In this document: one piece after another, positions 50,045-59,336 of the stretch
Layout of the letters: each line of letters begins with the position of its first letter
How positions within the stretch are numbered: the stretch's first letter is position 1
From: CAWDVH01 sp963805705
GTDB lineage: Bacteria > Actinomycetota > Actinomycetes > Streptosporangiales > Streptosporangiaceae
Assembly (NCBI GenBank): GCA_963805705.1
Contig: CAWDVH010000001.1
Location: forward strand, 2,666,001-2,730,000
Length of the DNA: 64,000 bases
Direction: 5' to 3'
Notes under the pieces: generated by a model
Databases searched by the model: none
Seen by the model: only the letters and a program-made list of their open reading frames with translations
Told to the model about the DNA's origin: nothing
Position numbers and translations under genes: made by a program

Positions 50045-51892
50045 GTGAAGTCAGGGCTCGACGGTCACGAGCCGCTTCTCGCACGCGAGGATGAGAAGGA
50101 TCGCCTGGCCAGCCTGCTCCAGCATGTCCTTACTGATGATGAGGGGCCGGACCAGGGATATCTCGTGCTCGTCCATGGCCCTGCGGGAATCGGCAAAACG
50201 ACGCTGCTAGAGCAGTACCGGCGAATGCTAAGCGAACAGCCGGAAAGCGATCACGCGCTCAGCGGCAGGTTCCTGGTCGCTGCCATCAACTGGGAGGCCG
50301 AGCGGTTCCGGAACTCGCGCGAATACCCGTCGTCTGGCTCCCCGCTATCACATGCGCTGGACATGATCTATACGGCACTGACCGAGGCGATCGCCGACAA
50401 TAACGAGGCACGTCATTGCGCCGACCGAGCCTTCCGTGAGTATCGCCGCCAGGCCGCGGCGCCTCCCGGCTCAGCCCTGCCCGCGATGGCGGCGAGCGCC
50501 GTGTCAGCGACGGCATCGCCGGCGCAGGCGGAGGCTGTGATCAGCCCGCCAGACGTCCTCGCCCGCAGTTTCGCCGATGGCTTGCGGGACCTCAGCCGCA
50601 GCGCCCTGCCCCTGGTGCTCAGCATGGATGCGGCCGAGGTGCTCGGCGATGGCCTCGTTCCGCTCTTTGACGTGATCAGAGGTTCCGGCCGCCGGGTCGT
50701 GTGGCTGGTCGGCATGCGCCTCGACTCGGATCAGCTGGCACCGGCCGGCTCTGTCTCCGATGTGTATCTGCGCCAGCTGCGCTCCGCGCGGCTGCGCTTG
50801 ATTTCCCCGAGCCGGCTCACCACCGGTGATGTCGATGAGTACTTGCGGTCGCGGCTCGGCGCCGTCCGGCCGGCGGGGGTGACAGCCGCGGCGGTGACCA
50901 GGCTGACTCTGGGAATCCCGCTGGCCGTCAAGCTCGCGGTGAATCTGCTGCAGCGGGGAATGCCGTCACCGCAGGCGCTGCGCCAGGTAGCTGCGTGGAC
51001 GCAGGCGCCTGAGGAAACGGCGGGGCCAGACCTGTCCAGGGTGGCCAGCGGGCTCGCCCTGCGCTATCTGACCCACGTCGCCGACGAGGGGACCAGCCGG
51101 GACCCTGATCTGGACCTGATATTCGGTCTGGCGCTGCGCGAGAGCATAGCTGACGACCCGGAGCTTCTCGGCGCTCTCTGGCAGGTGGATCCGCAAGAGG
51201 TGGCAGCCACCAAGAGCCGGCTCATCGAGCGTCACGACCTAGTGCTCGGGGGCGAGCCGCTGCTCCATCAGGTCGTACGCGACGCCATCCGGCTCTTCAT
51301 GCTCAACCCCGACCAGCGGGTACGGGTACGGGCGGCGAACGAGCGCGCGCAGCAGGTCCTGCGCGAGCGCCTGGCCGGGCTCAGCGCGGCGACGGTGGAG
51401 GCGCAGCTGGACAGCGACACCTGGTGCTCAGCAGCGGGTGCGCTGCTATGGCACACATTGTGGCTGGACAACCAGGAGGGCCTCGGGCTCCTGGCGCATC
51501 TGCTGCCCGCTGCCCTGCTGCTGCGGCCCGCCTTCGGGCGCCAGCTGCTCACCATCGCCGAGCACTTCTCTCCGGCGTCCCCGCCAGAATTCCGGCTGGT
51601 CGCGGAGCTTCGTGTGCTGGCCCCCGCATCAGCATTCCCGGACCGGGCATTCTCCGCTAATGCCGAGCACGCTGGCGAGGCATTCATGGGCGTGAGCCGG
51701 CCTCAGGCGGCGATTGAATTGCTGCGGCGCGGTCTCTCCTACGCAGATCCGGTACTGGCCCCCGATGTCACGGGGCCCGTCCTGCTCAGCATCATGGAAG
51801 CGCGGTACCCAGGGAGCTTCGGCCGTGATACGACAGCACGCCTGGCCCTGTTGACCCGCATTGACGCCCGGCCTGGCCAGGGACAATGGTGA
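50045..51892 (+). CDS. P-loop ATPase of STAND/AAA type, adjoining a TPR protein
   Basis: A 615-aa ATPase. Walker A is GPAGIGKTT (45-53) and a Walker B-like strand is LPLVLSMDAAEV (near 190). The middle has VVWLVGMRLDSDQL (sensor-like) and the rest is helical with winged-helix-like segments, the general plan of STAND signalling ATPases. GTG 50045 has AGGGGG 8 nt upstream and is preferred to GTG 49979. It ends inside the start of the TPR frame (32-nt overlap, +1 frame), so the two may be one split protein. Function unknown. Confidence 0.78.
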   Translation: MKSGLDGHEPLLAREDEKDRLASLLQHVLTDDEGPDQGYLVLVHGPAGIGKTTLLEQYRRMLSEQPESDHALSGRFLVAAINWEAERFRNSREYPSSGSPLSHALDMIYTALTEAIADNNEARHCADRAFREYRRQAAAPPGSALPAMAASAVSATASPAQAEAVISPPDVLARSFADGLRDLSRSALPLVLSMDAAEVLGDGLVPLFDVIRGSGRRVVWLVGMRLDSDQLAPAGSVSDVYLRQLRSARLRLISPSRLTTGDVDEYLRSRLGAVRPAGVTAAAVTRLTLGIPLAVKLAVNLLQRGMPSPQALRQVAAWTQAPEETAGPDLSRVASGLALRYLTHVADEGTSRDPDLDLIFGLALRESIADDPELLGALWQVDPQEVAATKSRLIERHDLVLGGEPLLHQVVRDAIRLFMLNPDQRVRVRAANERAQQVLRERLAGLSAATVEAQLDSDTWCSAAGALLWHTLWLDNQEGLGLLAHLLPAALLLRPAFGRQLLTIAEHFSPASPPEFRLVAELRVLAPASAFPDRAFSANAEHAGEAFMGVSRPQAAIELLRRGLSYADPVLAPDVTGPVLLSIMEARYPGSFGRDTTARLALLTRIDARPGQGQW

Positions 51893-53888
51893 TCCCGGCA
51901 CGATTTCCCGCATAGTCGCCGCGTGCGCGCAGGAAATCGCTCAAAGCCTGTCCGATTCTCCGGAGACTTTGACGGCTGGACTACAAGCGGCGGAGCTTGC
52001 GACCCGCCGCGATCCGGCGCGGGCACATTCCTGGCGTATCGCCGGCGACAGCCAGCGATATCTGGAGCATTTTCCGGAGGCGCTGGCCGCCTACGGTCAG
52101 GCGATAAAGCTTGATCCGTACTATGCCGCCACTCATTTTAACCGGGGTCTTGTCCTGGGCCGGCTGGGCCGGGATGCGGAGGCGCTGGCGGCGTATGACC
52201 GGGCGGTGGAGCTGGATCCGGCGGTGGCGGCGAGTCATTTTGAGCGGGGTCTCGTCCTGGGCCGGCTGGGCCGGGATGCGGAGGCGCTGGCGGCGTATGA
52301 CCGGGCGGTGGAGCTGGATCCGCAGGTCGCGGCGAGTCATTTTGAGCGAGGCTTCGCGCTGAGCCGGCTGGGCCGGGACGACGAGGCGCTGGCCGCTTAC
52401 GACCAGGCGGTGCGCCTCGACCCTGAGCATGCGGCGAGTCATTTTGAGCGGGGTCTCGTCCTGGGCCGGGTAGGCCGGGATGCGGAGGCGCTGGCGGCGT
52501 ATGACCGGGCGGTGGAGCTGGATCCGCAGGTGGCGGCGAGTCATTTTGAGCGGGGTCTCGTCCTGGGCCGGCTGGGCCGGGATGCGGAGGCGCTGGCGGC
52601 GTATGACCGGGCGGTGGAGCTGGATCCGCAGGTGGCGGCGAGTCATTTTGAGCGGGGCTTCGCGCTGGGCCGGCTGGGCCGCGGTACGGAGGCATTGGCG
52701 GCGTATGACCGGGCGGTGGAGCTGGATCCGGCGGTGGCGGCGAGTCATTTTGAGCGGGGTCTCGTCCTGGGCCGGCTGGGCCGGGATGCGGAGGCGCTGG
52801 CGGCGTATGACCGGGCGGTGGAGCTGGATCCGCAGGTGGCGGCGAGTCATTTTGAGCGGGGCTTCGCGCTGGGCCGGCTGGGCCGCGACGCGGAGGCGCT
52901 GGCCGCCTACGACGAAGCCGTGCGCCTGGTCCCCGACGACGCCGCCAGCCACGGCAACCGGGCCTTCGTGCTGGGGCGCCTGGGCCGCGATGCGGAGGCG
53001 CTGGCCGCCTACGACCAGGCGGTGCGCCTCGACCCTGACTACGCCGCCAGCCACTATGAGCGAGGTGTCATGCTGGCCCGGCTAGGCCGCGACGAGGAGG
53101 CGCTGGCCGCCTATGACCGGGTCGTGCGCCTCGACCCTGACCACGCCGGCGGCCATGGCAACCATGGCGTGATACTGGAACGGCTCGGCCGGCCGCAAGA
53201 GGCCCTGGCGGCCTACGACCAGGCGGTGCGCCTGGCCCCTGACGACGCGGTCAGCCACGGCAACCGGGCCTTTGTGCTGGGCCAGCTGGGGCGGCACGAG
53301 GAGGCGCTGGCGGCCTACGACCGGGCCGTGCGCCTCGACCCTGACAATGCCGCCTGCCATGGCAACCGCGGTGTGGCGCTGGGCCGGCTGGGCCGGCGCA
53401 AAGAGGCGCTGGCGGCCTACCATACGGCCTTGCGCCTCGACCCGGACGACGTCGCAGCGCGCGGCAACCGGGGTGAGGTGCTGATGTTCATGGGACGGTC
53501 GTCGAAAGCTGCCGTCGATCTGCGGGCGGCCATCCGGCTCAAGGACGCCAGCGCCCTGGAGGCCAGGGTCCTGCTCGCTGTCCTGATTCGCGGGACAGAC
53601 CGGGCCGAGGCGGCGCAGCTGTGCCAGGCGGCGCTGCGCGAGGACGGGCTCGAATGGCCGGCCTTCCGGCGTGGTGAGCTGCGAGCGCTAGCGTGGCTCA
53701 TCCTGGGCGACGCGGACCAGGCGGAAGCCGAGCTACGCGTGGCCGCCGTGCAGCATAAGCCCGGCGATATAATCCAGGAACCGCTCTACGCGATGCTGGC
53801 CCATCCGCCCGTTCCGGGCCTGGAGCGCCTGACCGTGGCGTGGCAGGAGATCATGAGCGCCCAGGCCGGGGCCGTCGCGTCCTCCTGA
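51861..53888 (+). CDS. Protein with about 14 near-identical tetratricopeptide repeats
   Basis: A frame of about 675 codons. After about 70 helical residues come 14 tandem 34-residue TPRs with consensus EALAAYDRAVELDP plus AASHFERGLVLGRLGR, then two or three diverged helical units. TPR superhelices bind peptides or partner proteins. The only start in the overlap is TTG 51861 without a ribosome site, so the frame may be the C-terminal part of the preceding ATPase, separated by a one-base shift (removing one G of 51878-51880 would fuse them). STAND ATPase plus TPR is a common single-chain architecture. Confidence 0.75.
   Translation: MTPGLARDNGDPGTISRIVAACAQEIAQSLSDSPETLTAGLQAAELATRRDPARAHSWRIAGDSQRYLEHFPEALAAYGQAIKLDPYYAATHFNRGLVLGRLGRDAEALAAYDRAVELDPAVAASHFERGLVLGRLGRDAEALAAYDRAVELDPQVAASHFERGFALSRLGRDDEALAAYDQAVRLDPEHAASHFERGLVLGRVGRDAEALAAYDRAVELDPQVAASHFERGLVLGRLGRDAEALAAYDRAVELDPQVAASHFERGFALGRLGRGTEALAAYDRAVELDPAVAASHFERGLVLGRLGRDAEALAAYDRAVELDPQVAASHFERGFALGRLGRDAEALAAYDEAVRLVPDDAASHGNRAFVLGRLGRDAEALAAYDQAVRLDPDYAASHYERGVMLARLGRDEEALAAYDRVVRLDPDHAGGHGNHGVILERLGRPQEALAAYDQAVRLAPDDAVSHGNRAFVLGQLGRHEEALAAYDRAVRLDPDNAACHGNRGVALGRLGRRKEALAAYHTALRLDPDDVAARGNRGEVLMFMGRSSKAAVDLRAAIRLKDASALEARVLLAVLIRGTDRAEAAQLCQAALREDGLEWPAFRRGELRALAWLILGDADQAEAELRVAAVQHKPGDIIQEPLYAMLAHPPVPGLERLTVAWQEIMSAQAGAVASS
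52077..53504 (+). repeat. 102-bp tandem repeat array (14 copies) encoding TPRs
   Basis: Fourteen 102-bp units. Copies 2-8 (about 52179-52892) are almost identical at DNA level, including silent positions; copies 9-14 are diverged. The identity points to recent duplication or gene conversion, and the array is likely to vary in length between strains and to be difficult to assemble. Confidence 0.92.
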
Positions 53889-54294
53889 CCCGGCCCCGCG
53901 CGGCGGCGAGCGCATCTTCGACTGGCTCGACCAGCGCATCCTTCACCGCTGATCAGTAGCCGCGCCCGGCTGGTCACGATCCGGGTCAGTCACGATCCGG
54001 ATTGGTCACGATCCGGATTGGTCACGATCCGGCTGACGAGCAGTAGGGGCATGCCTGGCCGATATAAGGTGCAACCCATCAGGGGCCCGGGCTGATTGAA
54101 GGTCTTGTCTGGCCGGGTACCCACGGCTGGTACCGGCGTGCCCTGGGGCACATCTGGGCCGATAGGCGTTCGGGAGCCGACGGTGGGCGGAATATCATAC
54201 ATTGACGTCTGATATCACAAACCTCTACCATCTAGCGACCACTCTGGGCTGTCCGGCGCCAGCCAGGCAGCAGGGGATCCTTAAAGGGGACTAA
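53889..54294. other. Intergenic region with a short tandem repeat
   Basis: These 406 bases lie between the TPR gene and the DUF805 gene. They contain the 16-bp repeat block at 53971-54034 and a less GC-rich stretch near 54180-54240 (TTGACGTCTGATATCACAAA) that may hold the DUF805 promoter. Short open frames here have no coding features. Confidence 0.4.
53971..54034. repeat. Four direct 16-bp repeats (TGGTCACGATCCGGAT)
   Basis: Four head-to-tail 16-bp copies at 53971, 53987, 54003 and 54019 differ at only a few bases. Each contains CACGATCCGG. The period is about 1.5 helical turns. They could be protein-binding sites or a simple minisatellite. Confidence 0.8.
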
Positions 54295-54651
54295 ATGAAC
54301 TGGTATCTGGCTGTCCTGAAGAACTATGTGGGCTTCTCCGGCCGAGCGCGACGGCAGGAATTCTGGATGTTCGTCCTGGTCAACTTCATCATCGGGGTCG
54401 TACTGGGAATCCTCGGCCGGATTGCCGGAGTGTTTTACGTCATCTCCTACCTTTACGAGCTCGCCATTCTCCTGCCGAGCCTGGCTGTCGGGGTCCGCCG
54501 GCTGCACGATACCGGCCGGACCGGCTGGTGGCTTCTGATCGGGCTCATTCCCCTGGTCGGCTGGATCGTGCTCCTGGTCTTCTACTGCACCGCAGGGGAC
54601 TCCGGGGCCAACAAGTACGGCCCCGACCCGAAGGAAGCCGTCACCGTCTGA
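54295..54651 (+). CDS. DUF805 membrane protein
   Basis: A 118-aa protein with the family start NWYLAVLKNYVGFSGRARRQ plus EFW and then three membrane helices, ending GDSGANKYGPDP, the typical C-terminal motif. Function unknown. ATG 54295 has AAAGGGG 6 nt upstream. It ends 4 nt from the stop of a convergent gene. Confidence 0.93.
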   Translation: MNWYLAVLKNYVGFSGRARRQEFWMFVLVNFIIGVVLGILGRIAGVFYVISYLYELAILLPSLAVGVRRLHDTGRTGWWLLIGLIPLVGWIVLLVFYCTAGDSGANKYGPDPKEAVTV

Positions 54652-54655
54652 CCGG

Positions 54656-55210
54656 TCAGGCCTGCCGTGCGCGCTGGAGCCGGTCCTGGCGCAGCGACCG
54701 CATCGGCTCGGCGAGTTCCATCGTGGCGAATGCGGCTGGCCAGTCATCCGGGCCGTATCCGGTGCCGAGATCGCCATGATGGAGCTCGACCTCGGTCAGC
54801 CGCCGGGTCAGCAGCTGGGCGGCCGGGAACCGCGCCGAGTCCAGGATCCGCACTGGGAACCGCCAGGCATCATCGGGCAGCTGCCGGGTGACGGTGCGCA
54901 AGGCTATCGCCGAGTCGGCCAGGTCGGCCAGGAGGTCCTTCGCCGTCCGGCGGGCGCCCTTCTCGATGTCGGCTTCCCGTGCCGCTCCGCTGGCATAGGC
55001 GGCGCGGTCCTGCCCGGATCGTGCCCCGACCAGCAGGTTGCGCATCGCGTCAGCGTTGCGGGCCAGGTGCGCGAGGACATGCGCCCGCGTCCAGCCGGGC
55101 AGCAGCGACGGCGCCCGCAGGTCCGGCTCGGCGATGACGCGCGCCGCGCCGAGCAGGCGCTGCGTCGCGTCATCGATCTGGTCACTGAGCTGGCGTTGCG
55201 CGGCGTCCAT
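54656..55210 (-). CDS. Mycothiol-dependent maleylpyruvate isomerase-like (DinB-fold) protein
   Basis: A 184-aa DinB-like four-helix protein of the MDMPI family. The N-terminal segment LLPGWTRAHVLAHLARNADAM holds the first metal His, and EVELHHGDLGTGYGPDDWP holds the others. True maleylpyruvate isomerases use mycothiol, the actinobacterial thiol. Most homologues have unknown substrates. No gentisate genes are nearby. Confidence 0.9.
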   Translation of the reverse strand: MDAAQRQLSDQIDDATQRLLGAARVIAEPDLRAPSLLPGWTRAHVLAHLARNADAMRNLLVGARSGQDRAAYASGAAREADIEKGARRTAKDLLADLADSAIALRTVTRQLPDDAWRFPVRILDSARFPAAQLLTRRLTEVELHHGDLGTGYGPDDWPAAFATMELAEPMRSLRQDRLQRARQA

Positions 55211-55299
55211 CGGCCCACTCTAGGCGCCAGGCCGCTCCGCCGCTCCGGCGCCGCGGTGCTGTCGCTGCGGTGCTGTCCGTCTGACCGCGCCTGGCTGGG

Positions 55300-55953
55300 T
55301 CAGGGTGCCAGGCTGAAGGGCGGGTACCGATCGGTGACTAGGGTGAACGCGTAGGCTACGACGCGGTTGTGCCAGCGGAAAACGCCTTCGATGAAGCTGA
55401 ATATGCCGCGCGGGTAGCGGCCGGTGAACAAGATGGCGAACCAGGTCACGATCACTACGAAGAACACCGCGATGTCCAGGAAGAACAGCACGATGTAGTG
55501 CGGGATGGCCAGCAGCCATTTGACCAGCGGCAGCCATCGGTTGAGATCGGCGGCTGCGTCCGGGTAGGCGTAGTTCAGCTCGACCCACTGGTGGTCGTCA
55601 GTGGACGGGTAGCGGTCATTCATCAGGGCCAGGTAGGTTCCGACCCGGTTGCCGAATCGCTGCAGCTCGAGATTCCAGTCGAACCACCACCGGGGATACT
55701 TCTGCCTGAACAAGATCATCAGGAGTGGGCCGAGGAACAGCAGCCCTCCCGCGGCCACGGCTCCGTGGGTCATGGTGGGGTGGCTTCCCGCCGACTGCCA
55801 GGTTCCGCCGGAAATGGTGCCGAGCACGATCGCGATCGGGATGATCACGAAGATACGGAAGAATGAGGTCAGCCGGTTAAGCGGCCTGTCCGGGTACTCG
55901 ACGGCGAAGTGAACCGGATACTCAGCTGAATACGGATCCTGATCCGCGGTCAT
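55300..55953 (-). CDS. DUF4389 membrane protein
   Basis: A 217-aa membrane protein recognised as DUF4389: N-terminal YPDRPLNRLTSFFRIFVIIP, FRQKYPRWWFDWNLELQRFG, then LLAIPHYIVLFFLDIAVFFV and LFTGRYPRGIFSFIEGVFRW. Four helices. Function unknown. ATG 55953 has AGGAGAG 5 nt upstream. Confidence 0.92.
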   Translation of the reverse strand: MTADQDPYSAEYPVHFAVEYPDRPLNRLTSFFRIFVIIPIAIVLGTISGGTWQSAGSHPTMTHGAVAAGGLLFLGPLLMILFRQKYPRWWFDWNLELQRFGNRVGTYLALMNDRYPSTDDHQWVELNYAYPDAAADLNRWLPLVKWLLAIPHYIVLFFLDIAVFFVVIVTWFAILFTGRYPRGIFSFIEGVFRWHNRVVAYAFTLVTDRYPPFSLAP

Positions 55954-56283
55954 GTTGCTCTCCTTCTGGCTAGTTCCGGCACGTCACGCCGGGCAGTCCG
56001 CGCCTGGGAATGCGTCAGGCGGGAGGCGTTTCTTTGGCATGTGAGCGGTGAATTCAGCGTGCCGTTGTCCAGCCGCATGAATACCCCTTGCGGGCGTAGC
56101 TAACCGACCGGGGTCGTGTGGCCGGTGGTGCCCTGGTGACTGGATGTGAACCAGTGACCTGGCCAGGGAGGTACGCCAGCTCGAGCCCCAGCGTAAATCA
56201 CCGGAACCAGGTGACAGCGGCTCACCATGATGAGCGCTAGCTTCGGCCGCACCAGTTCCCAGCTACGAGAAGGTGCCGCTCTC
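55954..56283. other. Divergent intergenic region before the MFS gene
   Basis: These 330 bases separate the DUF4389 and MFS genes and must hold both promoters. An imperfect inverted repeat, GGTGACTGG/CCAGTGACC with a 7-nt centre (56135-56159, 8 of 9 pairs), is a candidate operator, and a related CCAGGTGAC occurs near 56205. No gene supported. Confidence 0.35.
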
Positions 56284-57824
56284 ATGACACTCCCCATGTC
56301 TGATGCCACCTCCGTTAGCGGCGGCCTGGGCCGGCGGCGCTGGCTGATCCTGGGCGTGATCGGCCTGGCGCAGCTGATGGTGGTCCTGGACCTCACGGTG
56401 ATGAACATCGCGCTGCCATCCGCACAGCGCGCGCTGGGTTTCACCACCGCGGACCGGCAGTGGGTGGTCACCGCCTACACCCTGGCGTTCGGCAGCCTGC
56501 TGCTGCTCGGCGGCCGGCTGGCCGACCTGCTGGGGCGTAAGGTCACGTTCCTGATCGGCCTGGCCGGGTTCGCCGGCGTGTCGGCCATCGGCGGCGCCTC
56601 GGTCAACTTCGCCATGCTGATCACCGCGCGGGCCTGCCAGGGCGCGTTCGCGGCGCTGCTGGTCCCCTCGGCGCTGTCGCTGCTGACCACCACGTTCACC
56701 GAGCAAAAGGACCGTGGCAAGGCGTTCGCCGTCTACGGGGCGATCGCCGGGCCGGCGGCGCGGTGGGCCTGCTGCTCGGCGGCGCGCTGACCGAGTACCT
56801 GTCCTGGCGGTGGACGCTGTATGTGAATCTGATCTTCGCCACGGTGGCGTTCACCGGCGGGGCGCTGTTGCTGAAGCGGCAGCCTTCCCCGGTGAAGCCC
56901 AGGCTCGATATCCCGGGCGTGCTGCTGGTCTCCAGCGGGGTGTTCTGCCTGGTCTACGGCTTCTCCAACGCGGCCACGCACAGCTGGCACGCGCCGTCCA
57001 CCGGGGGGTTCCTGGCCGCCGGCGTCGTGCTGCTCGTGGTTTTCGCGGCCTGGCAGGGCCGGGCCGCCCACCCGCTGCTGCCACCGCGCGTGGTGCTCGA
57101 CCGCAACCGGGGCGGCGCCTATCTGTCGATGCTCATCGGCACGGCCGGGCTGTTCGGGATCTTCTTGTTCCTGACCTACTACCTGCAGCAGACGCTGGGC
57201 TACTCGCCGCTCATCACCGGCGTCGCGTTCCTGCCGATGAGCGCCGGCCTTATTGTCGCGGCCAATCTGTCCACGATCACGCTCATGCCCAGATTCGGCC
57301 CCAAGCCGCTGGTCGCGTTCGGGATGCTGTCCGCCTCGGGCGGGACGGCCTGGCTGGCCCAGCTCGGCTCACAGACGGGTTATGCTGCGGGCGTGCTCGG
57401 CCCGCTCATCCTGGCCGGAGTCGGCGTGGGCATGATAATCGCGCCGGCGATCAATACCGGCACCTTCGGCGTGGCCCCCCAAGACGCGGGAGTCGCTTCC
57501 GCGACCGTCACCGTCGGCCAGATGCTCGGCGGCTCGGTTGGCACCTCGCTGCTGAACACCATCTTCGCCAGCGCTGTCGCCTCCTACCTCACCGTCCATC
57601 TCGCCGCGGCCCGGCTCATCGGCCACCGAGCCTTGACCGGGCTGGCGCTGGCGCACGGCTACGACACCGCGTTCTGGTGGATCGCCGGCATCTTCGCCGT
57701 CGGCGCTGTCGTCGGCGGCATCCTGCTCCGGCCCGGGCCGCTGCATCAGCAGGACACGCCCTCCCAGGCACATGACGAGGCGCCAGCTACGCAAGCCAAG
57801 GCAGGCCCCGCCCGTCTGGCATGA
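56284..57824 (+). pseudogene. MFS drug transporter (DHA2, 14-helix type) with a one-base frameshift
   Basis: The first frame (ATG 56284) encodes the start of an EmrB/QacA-type exporter with motif A GGRLADLLGRK, then reads RWACCSAAR and stops at 56790. The next frame (from 56763) continues exactly where the family does: GLLLGGALTEYLSWRWTLYV, to a normal C-terminus at 57824. Adding one G to the GGG at 56749-56751 restores one continuous protein of about 513 aa (AIAGAGGAVGLLLGG). So either a recent 1-nt deletion inactivated the gene or the base call is wrong. Everything else is intact. Confidence 0.9.
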
Positions 57825-58118
57825 TCCCGCAGTTCCTGATGGAGCGCCCCGACCAGTCTGGGCGCTCCGATGATCAGCCGCCCGAGCGCAGGACCCTCAT
57901 ACCGCAGCCCCCCGCCAGGCCCAGCACATTCACGGCTGTCTGCGGAGTCGGCTGCGCGGTGGTCCGGTCGCCCGAATCACCGTGATCCGGTGACGCCTCC
58001 TCACCTGCCTGGCGGCCAGCCTGGTAGGGGCCCGCCTCCCGGCGGGAGATTTCGGTAGCGGATTGACATGGGTGAGCGAGCCTGGAGCGCCGCCCCACCA
58101 ACCCAAGGGAGATCCTCC

Positions 58119-59030
58119 GTGAGCACCGAGCAGCGAGAGAACCTCGAAGCAATCCTGCGACAGTCAGCCTTTCCCGTCGACATCGATATCAATGAGCAAC
58201 GGCGACAGCTCCGAGAGCTGATATCGGCGCAGCCGCTGCCCCCCGACGTGACCGTGACCGCGGCCGCGCTGGGCGGCGTCCCAACTGCCGAGATCACGAT
58301 CGACGGAATCGAATCACGACACGTTGTTCTTTACTTCCACGGCGGCGTATACGTGCTGGGGGACGCCTTCCAAGCCGCTGGCCTGGCCTCGCAGGTCGGC
58401 CGGCGGGCGCGCGCCAGGGCCATCTCCGTCGACTACCGGCTCGCCCCCGAGCATCCGTATCCGGCGGCAGTCGACGACGCCCTGGCCGCCTACGAAGCCC
58501 TCCTGCATAACGGGACTGCCCCTTCGGACATCGCCTTCGCGGGAGAGTCCGCTGGCGGCGGGCTCGCCATCGCCACCCTGGTCAACGCCCGAGATCACGG
58601 GCTGCCCATGCCAGCCGCAGCCTTCGTCATGTCGCCGTATGCCGACCTCACCCTGGCCGGGACGACCATGGAAACCAAGCGCGAAGTCGACGTGCTGATG
58701 AGCTTCGAAGCTCTCCAGTCCCGAGTCACCGACTATACGTCGGGACAAGACGCCGCTATCGGCCTCATCAGCCCCATATTCGCCGACCTGTCCGGCCTTC
58801 CGCCCCTGATCATCCAGGCCGGAACTCACGAGGTTCTCCTGGACGACGCCGTCCGCCTCGCGCGACAGGCCGCCACCGCCGACGTCGAGGTCACGCTCGA
58901 CATCACCCCCGGGGTGCCGCACGTCTTCCAAACCTTTTCCCCGATCCTCGACGAAGCGGCCGCTGCGCTGGACAGAGCCGGACAGTTCCTGTCGGTGCAT
59001 CTCGTCGGCGCAGACCGCGTCACCGCATAG
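58119..59030 (+). CDS. Alpha/beta hydrolase, hormone-sensitive-lipase family esterase
   Basis: A 303-aa esterase. The HSL hallmark YFHGGVY (oxyanion hole, near 73), the nucleophile GESAGGG (near 144), and an Asp near HEVLLDDA and catalytic His in GVPHVF complete the triad. RLAPEHPYPAAVDDALAAY is also typical. I chose GTG 58119 with AAGGGAGA upstream. The frame from 58068 adds 17 unsupported residues. It converges on a small regulator gene. Confidence 0.93.
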   Translation: MSTEQRENLEAILRQSAFPVDIDINEQRRQLRELISAQPLPPDVTVTAAALGGVPTAEITIDGIESRHVVLYFHGGVYVLGDAFQAAGLASQVGRRARARAISVDYRLAPEHPYPAAVDDALAAYEALLHNGTAPSDIAFAGESAGGGLAIATLVNARDHGLPMPAAAFVMSPYADLTLAGTTMETKREVDVLMSFEALQSRVTDYTSGQDAAIGLISPIFADLSGLPPLIIQAGTHEVLLDDAVRLARQAATADVEVTLDITPGVPHVFQTFSPILDEAAAALDRAGQFLSVHLVGADRVTA

Positions 59031-59036
59031 CTCCGT

Positions 59037-59336
59037 TTACAGGCCACCGAGCAGGTCGCGCAGCGCCTGGGTGTAGGTGCCGAGTGCCTGGCGGCCCTGG
59101 CCGGTGAGAGCGACCGTGGTGATGGACACGGTCCCGTTCCTGGTCTTCTCGCTGCTGATGTAGTCGGCTTCTTCGAGCCTGCGCAGGTGGATGATCAGGT
59201 TGCCGGGTGTCAGCCCGATCATGTCCTGCAGCCGGGTGAAGGACAGCGTGTCGCCGTCGGGCAGTGCCGCGAGCGTCGCGACGATTTTCAGCCGGGTGGG
59301 GACGTGGATCAGCGGGTCAAGTCCGTCGTCGTTCAT
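59037..59336 (-). CDS. Small winged-helix transcriptional regulator
   Basis: A 99-aa protein that is a single winged helix (PTRLKIVATLAALPDGDTLS, TRLQDMIGLTPGNLIIHLRR, LEEADYISSEKTRNGTVSIT), of the MarR/ArsR-like one-domain type common in actinomycetes. ATG 59336 overlaps the stop of the membrane-protein gene (ATGA), so the two are co-translated. The palindromes at 59988-60057 in front of the unit are its probable operators. Confidence 0.9.
   Translation of the reverse strand: MNDDGLDPLIHVPTRLKIVATLAALPDGDTLSFTRLQDMIGLTPGNLIIHLRRLEEADYISSEKTRNGTVSITTVALTGQGRQALGTYTQALRDLLGGL

Noticed and set aside
51981..53054. 357-codon repetitive minus-strand frame antisense to the TPR array
   Set aside because: Its repeats are only the reverse complement of the 102-bp TPR units; the plus-strand frame gives canonical TPRs.
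52077..53504. Regular repeats considered as a CRISPR array
   Set aside because: The 102-bp units are contiguous, coding and lack unique spacers, and no cas genes are present.
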